From contig QNAR01000123.1 of assembly GCA_003643975.1 (NCBI GenBank), forward strand, positions 1-5,553: a stretch of DNA of 5,553 bases, written 5' to 3'. This document shows, piece after piece, positions 1 through 4,618 of this stretch. Each line of letters begins with the position of its first letter. Positions within the stretch are counted from its first letter, which is position 1. A model generated the notes under the pieces. That model was not told the DNA's origin and made no database searches. It worked only from the letters and a program-made list of their open reading frames with translations. The position numbers and the translations under genes were made by a program. Source of the DNA: Thermotogae bacterium. Its GTDB lineage: Bacteria; Thermotogota; Thermotogae; Petrotogales; Kosmotogaceae.

Positions 1-59
1 CAATAGTATTCTATATTGATTGCTATCAGCCAAATATAAGTATTTGAAAATTACATACA

Positions 60-76
60 TTTCTCTATTCGAGAAA
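60..76. repeat. Short inverted repeat upstream of the repressor gene
   Basis: TTTCTC (60-65) and GAGAAA (71-76) form a perfect 6-bp inverted repeat around a 5-base spacer. No T-run follows on either strand, so it does not look like a terminator. It could be a protein-binding site. Its right half is part of the 10-mer ATTCGAGAAA, which recurs before the peptidase gene at 4583-4592. The rest of 1-154 is AT-rich, and I see no gene, RNA or clear promoter in it. Confidence 0.3.
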
Positions 77-154
77 ATCAACATGATAATAAGATATTTG
101 CCTATAAGCGTACTTATTCGCTATTAAATGGATATAACTGTAAATAGCACGCAT

Positions 155-183
155 TTGAATTCCTGTGGTGTCAATGCGATAAT
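155..183 (+). promoter_or_regulatory. Probable sigma-70-type promoter of the lacI-pgmB-GH1 operon
   Basis: The -35 box TTGAAT (155-160) and -10 box GATAAT (178-183) are separated by exactly 17 bp. A TG at 175-176 makes this an extended -10. Transcription would begin near 190, leaving about 22 bases of leader that contain the Shine-Dalgarno site. The -10 box overlaps the palindrome at 182-197, as expected for a repressor-controlled promoter. This also argues against translation from the in-frame ATG at 128, which lies upstream of the promoter. The call rests on consensus matching by eye. Confidence 0.6.
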
Positions 184-197
184 GATATCGATATCAT
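182..197. promoter_or_regulatory. Palindromic operator, probably bound by the adjacent LacI-family repressor
   Basis: ATGATATCGATATCAT is a perfect 16-bp palindrome whose centre is the CG at 189-190. LacI/PurR/CcpA-type operators usually have a central CG, into which a hinge-helix leucine is inserted. The adjacent repressor has Leu at exactly position 56, the residue used by E. coli LacI. The palindrome overlaps the end of the -10 box and the predicted start of transcription, and stops just before the ribosome-binding site. Binding here would block the operon and its own gene. The operator assignment is inferred; the symmetry and position are seen. Confidence 0.65.
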
Positions 198-198
198 C

Positions 199-205
199 GG
201 AGGAG
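199..205 (+). promoter_or_regulatory. Shine-Dalgarno site fixing the repressor start at 212
   Basis: GGAGGAG lies 6 bases before the ATG at 212. An in-frame ATG at 206 touches the site and cannot use it, and the ATG at 128 has no comparable site. This supports the shorter repressor, which begins close to its DNA-binding domain as LacI-family proteins normally do. Confidence 0.8.
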
Positions 206-211
206 ATGCCA

Positions 212-1213
212 ATGAAAAAACCCACTATAAAGATTATTGCTAAAGATGCCGGGGTTTCAGAGATGACTGTCTCGAGAGTTATAAACAACCCCGAACTGGT
301 CTCTGAAGCCACAGTAAAAAAAGTGCTGAAGTCAATGGAGAAATATAATTACAAGCCAAAGATGATCGCAAAAATCCTGAAAGGAAGAAAATCAAAGACT
401 GTCGGGTTTCTTATTTCTTCACGCCAGGAATTTTACATCTCTCCCTTTTATGGAGAATGTATCCGATCTGCTGCAACTGCACTCAAGGATTTCTCCTTAA
501 GAACTCTCAGCTTTAATTTATTAGATACTCTGAGCAAATCACTATTTGTGGATTACGCAAACTCGGGTCTTTTAGACGGAATGATAATTTTCGAGGGCAC
601 TTTTCAAGAAGATATTACCGAGGTTCTCAGAGTAAACAATATACCTTTTGTATACGTTGGCGAGACATTTCAAGAAAATTCCGACATCGTATCCATCTCC
701 TCTGATAGCTATGAAGGAGCCAGGAAAGGGATGAAATATCTTATAAATACCGGTTCTAAGAATATTTGCTTCGTTACCGGGACCGGTTCTAAACCTTCAT
801 ATATACACAGAAAACAAGCATATCTTGATGCAATCAGTGAAGCTAATCTTGAGTATCAAAATGTTATAGAAACCGAAAGAAGCATGATGGGCGGTATGTT
901 AGCAGCCGAAAAGTTAATCAAGCAAAAGGAAGAGATCAATGCGGTGTTCTGCTTCTGTGATGTTATAGCCATAGGTGTTATTAAAAGGCTTCAGGAAAGA
1001 GGCGTCACCATCCCAAAAGAGATTAGAGTCCTTGGATTTGATAATATCCCCTTTGCCAAATATACCACCCCTGCCCTCACAACTATTGCACAAGATACGG
1101 AAAAAATGGGCATGATTGCTGCAAATTCCTTATTGAAATTGATGTTTAACGAACCATTGGAGAATACAAATATAATTGTTCCAACCGAATTGATTATCAG
1201 GGAGAGCACATAG
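212..1213 (+). CDS. LacI-family transcriptional repressor of the operon
   Basis: This 333-residue protein is a sugar-responsive DNA-binding regulator of usual LacI-family length. Residues 5-26 form the helix-turn-helix, with the typical AGVSEMTVSRVINN pattern (recognition helix about 16-24). The hinge follows at about 49-58 (PKMIAKIL), with Leu56 placed as in E. coli LacI. The rest is a periplasmic-binding-protein-like effector domain, including the late GFDNIPFAKYTTPALTTI motif common to the family. An ATG at 128 would add 28 residues, but those overlap the promoter and palindrome and have no family counterpart. The stop is 4 bases before the phosphomutase gene, so the two are co-transcribed. 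Self-repression through the palindrome at 182-197 is likely. The effector is unknown; a sugar or sugar phosphate from the pathway encoded downstream is the reasonable guess. No subfamily can be named from sequence alone. Confidence 0.93.
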   Translation: MKKPTIKIIAKDAGVSEMTVSRVINNPELVSEATVKKVLKSMEKYNYKPKMIAKILKGRKSKTVGFLISSRQEFYISPFYGECIRSAATALKDFSLRTLSFNLLDTLSKSLFVDYANSGLLDGMIIFEGTFQEDITEVLRVNNIPFVYVGETFQENSDIVSISSDSYEGARKGMKYLINTGSKNICFVTGTGSKPSYIHRKQAYLDAISEANLEYQNVIETERSMMGGMLAAEKLIKQKEEINAVFCFCDVIAIGVIKRLQERGVTIPKEIRVLGFDNIPFAKYTTPALTTIAQDTEKMGMIAANSLLKLMFNEPLENTNIIVPTELIIREST

Positions 1214-1217
1214 ACAA

Positions 1218-1886
1218 ATGTTGAAAAATTTATTGGATTCCGTAGAAGCACTGGTCTTTGACCTGGATGGAGTAATAGCAGATACAGCAAAATTCCACTA
1301 TGAAGCCTGGAAACATCTTTTGGAAGATCTCGGATTTCAGATTGATCCTAATGAGAGTGAGCAATTAAAGGGAGTAGGTCGAATCCAGGCTCTTGAAACG
1401 CTTCTCACAAATAGAGGCATTGATTTCCCTTATTCCAAAAAAGTTGAACTTGCCGAGCGGAAAAATGCTTATTACGTTAAGCTTCTTTCTCTTGTTGACG
1501 AAGGTTTCCTTTTGCCAGGAGGAATGGAATTTGTGTCACTGGCTAAAGAAAGAGGCTACAAAACAGCCCTCGCAACAGCGAGCAAAAACGCGCATATTAT
1601 TCTCAACAAGACCAGGATCTGTTCATATTTCGACGTAATAGTGGATGGGACCATGGTAAAAAGAACAAAACCTGATCCAGAAATATTTTTACTCACAGCT
1701 AAAAGGCTTAAAGCAAAGCCCGAGAAATGCGTTGTCTTTGAAGACGCCTACGCCGGTATTGAAGGGGCGAAAAAAGCTGGTATGAAATGCATAGGAATAG
1801 GTAAGCCAGAAGTATTATCAAATGCTGATTTTGTTGTTGATAGCCTTGCAAGCGCCGTGAAAATGTTTGGCAATGAGCATTATTGA
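1218..1886 (+). CDS. pgmB: Beta-phosphoglucomutase (HAD superfamily)
   Basis: This cytosolic enzyme of 222 residues interconverts beta-D-glucose 1-phosphate and glucose 6-phosphate through beta-glucose 1,6-bisphosphate. All the residues I recall for Lactococcus lactis PgmB are in place. They are nucleophile Asp15 and acid/base Asp17 in FDLDGVIADT, Thr23, His27, and Lys51/Arg55 in LKGVGR. Thr120, Ser122 and Lys123 lie in ATASKN, Lys151 in TKPDPEIF, and Glu175/Asp176 in the magnesium-binding FEDAYAGI. The cap segment around AERKNAYYVK also matches. This makes it more specific than a generic HAD phosphatase. The ATG at 1218 follows the repressor stop by 4 bases; a GGGAG stretch at the repressor's 3' end may serve as ribosome-binding site, though rather far upstream. 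Beta-glucose 1-phosphate usually comes from inverting GH65 phosphorylases acting on maltose, trehalose or kojibiose. None is present in this operon, which makes the GH1 neighbour interesting. Confidence 0.9.
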   Translation: MLKNLLDSVEALVFDLDGVIADTAKFHYEAWKHLLEDLGFQIDPNESEQLKGVGRIQALETLLTNRGIDFPYSKKVELAERKNAYYVKLLSLVDEGFLLPGGMEFVSLAKERGYKTALATASKNAHIILNKTRICSYFDVIVDGTMVKRTKPDPEIFLLTAKRLKAKPEKCVVFEDAYAGIEGAKKAGMKCIGIGKPEVLSNADFVVDSLASAVKMFGNEHY

Positions 1887-1906
1887 CCAACCATCAAGTG
1901 GTTATA

Positions 1907-1914
1907 GAGGTGAT
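1907..1914 (+). promoter_or_regulatory. Shine-Dalgarno site deciding the TTG start of the GH1 gene
   Basis: GAGGTGAT matches the 16S rRNA tail over eight bases. Its GAGG core ends 8 bases before the TTG at 1919. Earlier in-frame TTG (1883) and GTG (1898, 1910) codons either lack such a site or lie inside it. Starting at 1919 gives a protein whose first conserved motif begins at residue 8, as in known bacterial GH1 enzymes. Confidence 0.7.
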
Positions 1915-1918
1915 AGAT

Positions 1919-3259
1919 TTGAAGACAAGCAAAAAGGACTTTCCAAAAGACTTTTATTGGGGCGTAGCAACTTCATCATACCAGGTGGAAGGTGCTGATC
2001 TGGAAGACGGGAAAGAGCCTTCAATTTGGACCACTTTTGTAAAACGCAATGGAACCATCGAAGATGGAACAGATGGAATGATAGCGTGTGACCATTACCA
2101 TAGATGGCAAGAAGACATAGAACTTCTTGCTGACCTTGGGGTTAACGCATATAGATTTTCCATTTCATGGCCCAGAGTATTTCCAAAAGGAACAGACGAG
2201 AAAAACCAAAAAGGTATTGATTTTTATAACAAACTAATTGACAAACTGCTCAAAAAAGGGATTACGCCTTTTGTTACCATGTACCATTACGAATTACCGC
2301 AAATCCTTCAAGATAAATACAACGGCTGGGAATCAAGAGATATCATTCAAATATTTGGAGATTACGCTGAACAGCTATTCAATGAATTTGGTGATAGGGT
2401 CAAGCACTGGATAACTTTGAATCAGCCTTTGAGAATTTCTCACAGAAGTTATATAGATAATAACGCTGCTCCCGGAACAAAAAAATCTGTGCAGTTATCA
2501 TTCCAGGTTGCCCATCATCTGCTTTTGGCTCATGCCGAAGCTGTAAAGCGTATAAAAAAACTCGATGCAGAGGCAAAGGTCGGGATATCCAATTCCACAA
2601 TTTTCGTCGAACCTGTGAATGAAGATCCAAAAAATATCGCAGCGGCTAGAATGATGGATCAATTTTACAATGAATGGTTCTACAAACCACTTGCAACAGG
2701 TGAATATCCTGAAGAATTGCATCATTTCTTGCAAGAAAGAAATTGGGCGCCTGTTATCTTACCCGGCGATATGGAAAAAATCCTCTGTGGCCATGATTTT
2801 TGGGGGGTTAATTATTATTCCAGGTCTTTAGCAGTTTTCGACACAACAAAGCCCTTTATGTTTAGCGAAGCGGAACCTGTACTCGAATGCACACCCCAAA
2901 AAATGGAAATCTATCCCGAAGGCCTTGTGAGAAGCCTCAAAAAAATTCATGAGAACTATGGAATGAAAGATATCTACATCACAGAAAACGGCTCGGATGA
3001 TTTTGACATACTAAATAATGGTGAAGTAAAAGACGATGTAAGAGCTGGATATATAGCCAGACATATAGAAGGCTGCTTGAAGGCATTGCAAGAGGGCGTT
3101 AATCTAAAAGGTTATTTTGTCTGGTCACTTATGGATAATTTTGAGTGGGTGAAAGGATACACTATCAGATACGGATTAGTGTATATCGATAGAAACAACA
3201 ATCTTAAACGAATTCCGAAAAAGAGTTTTTATGATTACCAGCGTTTTCTAAACTCTTGA
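1919..3259 (+). CDS. GH1 glycosidase homologue with Gln in place of the acid/base Glu
   Basis: This is a complete family-1 (beta/alpha)8-barrel protein of 446 residues, the length of T. maritima BglA. It has no signal peptide, so it is cytosolic. Conserved sugar-site residues are Gln22 (SSYQVEGA), His123, Asn168, Tyr299 (NYYSR), nucleophile Glu356 (YITENGSD), and Trp402, Glu409 and Trp410 (WSLMDNFEW). The FEW ending fits an unphosphorylated glucose-like sugar in subsite -1, not a 6-phosphoglycoside. The striking change is TLNQP: Gln169 stands where the general acid/base Glu should be. The NEPW tryptophan is Leu171, and residues 172-176 are Arg-Ile-Ser-His-Arg in place of a mainly hydrophobic stretch. 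His-Trp in TLYHWDLP is His-Tyr124, and an aglycone-site Trp is Met329. An ordinary O-beta-glucosidase is therefore unlikely. Plant myrosinases carry the same Glu-to-Gln change and cleave thioglucosides. A phosphorolytic role, or an aglycone that needs no acid catalysis, is inferred from the pgmB neighbour. An inactive protein is also possible. The family call is nearly certain; the reaction is unknown. Confidence 0.92.
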   Translation: MKTSKKDFPKDFYWGVATSSYQVEGADLEDGKEPSIWTTFVKRNGTIEDGTDGMIACDHYHRWQEDIELLADLGVNAYRFSISWPRVFPKGTDEKNQKGIDFYNKLIDKLLKKGITPFVTMYHYELPQILQDKYNGWESRDIIQIFGDYAEQLFNEFGDRVKHWITLNQPLRISHRSYIDNNAAPGTKKSVQLSFQVAHHLLLAHAEAVKRIKKLDAEAKVGISNSTIFVEPVNEDPKNIAAARMMDQFYNEWFYKPLATGEYPEELHHFLQERNWAPVILPGDMEKILCGHDFWGVNYYSRSLAVFDTTKPFMFSEAEPVLECTPQKMEIYPEGLVRSLKKIHENYGMKDIYITENGSDDFDILNNGEVKDDVRAGYIARHIEGCLKALQEGVNLKGYFVWSLMDNFEWVKGYTIRYGLVYIDRNNNLKRIPKKSFYDYQRFLNS

Positions 3260-3262
3260 CCT

Positions 3263-3291
3263 TTGTACTCCAGGTTTGCTTCAAATACAAT
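3263..3291 (+). promoter_or_regulatory. Possible weak internal promoter before the permease gene
   Basis: The 82-base gap between GH1 and the permease contains TTGTAC (3263-3268), a 17-base spacer, and TACAAT (3286-3291). The -10 is good (5 of 6) but the -35 is poor (3 of 6). A transcript would start near 3298, giving about 44 bases of leader. No terminator-like hairpin precedes it, so read-through from the upstream genes remains likely. Such weak matches arise easily by chance in AT-rich DNA. Confidence 0.25.
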
Positions 3292-3328
3292 ATCATGTTT
3301 GCCAGACATTACATACTTTGCTCGAAAT

Positions 3329-3335
3329 GGAGGGT
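3329..3335 (+). promoter_or_regulatory. Shine-Dalgarno site deciding the TTG start of the permease
   Basis: GGAGGGT overlaps the last base of an in-frame ATG (3327), so it cannot serve that codon. Its GGAGG core ends 8 bases before the TTG at 3342. No comparable site precedes the ATG at 3327 or the TTG at 3276. The chosen start places a short polar segment before the first membrane helix, as usual in this family. Confidence 0.7.
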
Positions 3336-3341
3336 ACATCC

Positions 3342-4565
3342 TTGAACCAAAAAGTATTAACCCCGAAATCCGCATTCTTGCTTTGCTGGTTTGCTTACAC
3401 ACTCGCCTACTTTGGGCGCGTTAATATTTCAGTGGCTATTCCAGTAATGGAAAAAACTCTTGGCTGGTCAAATACACAATTGGGGCTTATAGGTAGCTCT
3501 TTTTTTTGGATATATGCGATTGGTCAATTGATAAACGGCTCAATAGGCGATCATGTTTCCCCAAGAAAATTCGTTTTCATCGGGCTCTTTTTCTCGGCGC
3601 TATTAAATCTTGCCTTTGGATCTTTAACCCTTCTTCCTATTATGATAGTTATCTGGGGTATCAATGGCTACTTTCAGTCAATGCTTTGGGGTCCCATAGT
3701 CAGAACGCTCTCTGATCACATACACCCAAGGCGAAATAACATTGTGGCAGTAGGAATGGCTGCCTCTATGACGGTGGGATATTTGATGGCATGGGGGCTG
3801 TCAGGAAAAATCGTTTCTCTGCTTGGTTGGCGCTGGGCTTTCTGGACACCAAGTGTTATTCTCGCTTTATACGCTTTTCTTTGGCTGATAAAGGTTAAAT
3901 CCGACAAATTTCACAACGCGGTTCATCCAACTAAAAGCAAGCAATCTTTACTTAAAATTACATGGAATGACGGATTATGGTTGATCATGATTGCATCTAT
4001 CGCTCAAGGTGTCGTCAAAGAAGGTATAAATCTATGGGGCCCAATGCTGTTAATGAAAACCCATGGACTTGACCTCAGTTCCACTGTTGCCTATTCAATA
4101 TTGATTCCTGCGATTGGATTCTCAGGGGCAATCCTGGCCGGACTGCTCAACAAAAAGCTGAATCATCGCGAAAAGCCAACTATCTTAATAATGCTAATCG
4201 CATCAGGCATTACTGTAATGGCCTTCCATATCTTTGGTGCTGGAAGCGCAATTTCTGGAACATTGTTTTTATCTCTGACAGTAGCCCTGTTAAACGGAGC
4301 AAATTCAATACTGATGACAATAATTCCTTTGAACTATGTGAAGTATAAACGAGTATCATCGGTTGCCGGACTTCTTGATTTTTCGGCATATGTGGGAGCA
4401 GGCCTCTCAGGTATCTTCACCGGGATAATCGCCGATAAATTTGGAATAAGTACTGTGGCGTTTTTGTGGATTGCCTTCTTGATTCTTGGCTCATTAGCAT
4501 TGTTGGGCAATATGTTTTTTAAACGAATTGCTGCTCACGCGAAAGATCAGCCACAAATGCACTAA
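3342..4565 (+). CDS. Major facilitator permease, organophosphate:phosphate antiporter-like (UhpC/GlpT type)
   Basis: This is a 407-residue inner-membrane carrier with about twelve hydrophobic segments. Six lie at roughly residues 10-185 and six at 212-392, split by a polar central loop (about 186-210, rich in Lys and Ser). The facilitator motif GSIGDHVSPRK occurs at 66-76 between helices 2 and 3. Organophosphate:phosphate antiporter features are YFGRVNISVAIP in helix 1 (Arg26, matching the phosphate-binding Arg45 of GlpT), GPIVRTLSDHIHPRR after helix 4, and GVVKEGINLWGP in helix 7. In that last motif Lys226 takes the place of GlpT Arg269. By eye, the helix-5 histidine of GlpT corresponds to Ser142. 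The protein is therefore a divergent member, and its substrate cannot be named. A sugar phosphate, a phosphorylated glycoside, another anion or a neutral glycoside are all possible. It lies 82 bases after the GH1 gene in the same direction and probably supplies its substrate. It could instead act as a UhpC-like sensor, but no two-component genes are present. Confidence 0.82.
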   Translation: MNQKVLTPKSAFLLCWFAYTLAYFGRVNISVAIPVMEKTLGWSNTQLGLIGSSFFWIYAIGQLINGSIGDHVSPRKFVFIGLFFSALLNLAFGSLTLLPIMIVIWGINGYFQSMLWGPIVRTLSDHIHPRRNNIVAVGMAASMTVGYLMAWGLSGKIVSLLGWRWAFWTPSVILALYAFLWLIKVKSDKFHNAVHPTKSKQSLLKITWNDGLWLIMIASIAQGVVKEGINLWGPMLLMKTHGLDLSSTVAYSILIPAIGFSGAILAGLLNKKLNHREKPTILIMLIASGITVMAFHIFGAGSAISGTLFLSLTVALLNGANSILMTIIPLNYVKYKRVSSVAGLLDFSAYVGAGLSGIFTGIIADKFGISTVAFLWIAFLILGSLALLGNMFFKRIAAHAKDQPQMH

Positions 4566-4573
4566 ATGCTATA

Positions 4574-4596
4574 CTTGAATCGATTCGAGAAATCGA
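4574..4596. repeat. Overlapping palindromes between permease and peptidase genes
   Basis: GAATCGATTC (4577-4586) is a perfect 10-bp palindrome with central CG, extendable to 16 bp (4574-4589) with one mismatched pair. Overlapping it, TCGATT (4580-4585) and AATCGA (4591-4596) form a 6-bp inverted repeat around five bases. No T-run follows, so it is not a typical terminator. The central ATCGAT is shared with the operator at 182-197, so a weak repressor site is conceivable. Short palindromes of this size are common by chance. Confidence 0.3.
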
Positions 4597-4604
4597 GGAA
4601 TTAT

Positions 4605-4613
4605 AAGGAGGGG
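4605..4613 (+). promoter_or_regulatory. Strong Shine-Dalgarno site of the peptidase gene
   Basis: AAGGAGGGG lies just before the ATG at 4619, with 7 bases between its GGAGG core and the start. It is the strongest ribosome-binding site in the window and fits a well-expressed gene. Confidence 0.8.
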
Positions 4614-4618
4614 TTGCA

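Noticed and set aside
128..211. In-frame N-terminal extension of the repressor from ATG 128
   Set aside because: It overlaps the promoter and operator palindrome, lacks a ribosome site and has no counterpart in LacI-family proteins. The ATG at 212 has a well-spaced GGAGGAG.
991..1290. Minus-strand open frame opposite the repressor and pgmB junction
   Set aside because: It is a shadow of two well-supported genes, with no ribosome site and no recognisable protein features. The other minus-strand frames (for example 4771-5070 and 5098-5433) are shadows in the same way.
1883..1918. TTG at 1883 as GH1 start, overlapping the pgmB stop by 4 bases
   Set aside because: The overlap is operon-like, but the only strong ribosome site (1907-1914) lies downstream of it, and the added 12 residues precede the normal GH1 N-terminus.
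1919..3259. 6-phospho-beta-glucosidase (PTS-type) assignment
   Set aside because: The C-terminal NFEW motif with Glu409/Trp410 is that of enzymes for unphosphorylated sugars. The Ser-x-x-x-x-x-Lys/Tyr pattern of the 6-phospho enzymes is absent, and no PTS gene is present.
4580..4600. Rho-independent terminator after the permease gene
   Set aside because: The stem is only 6 bp, AT-rich and not followed by a T-run.
4575..4604. Promoter TTGAAT/AATTAT for the peptidase
   Set aside because: The spacer is 18 bases and the -10 match is poor. Transcription would start inside the Shine-Dalgarno site, leaving no usable leader.
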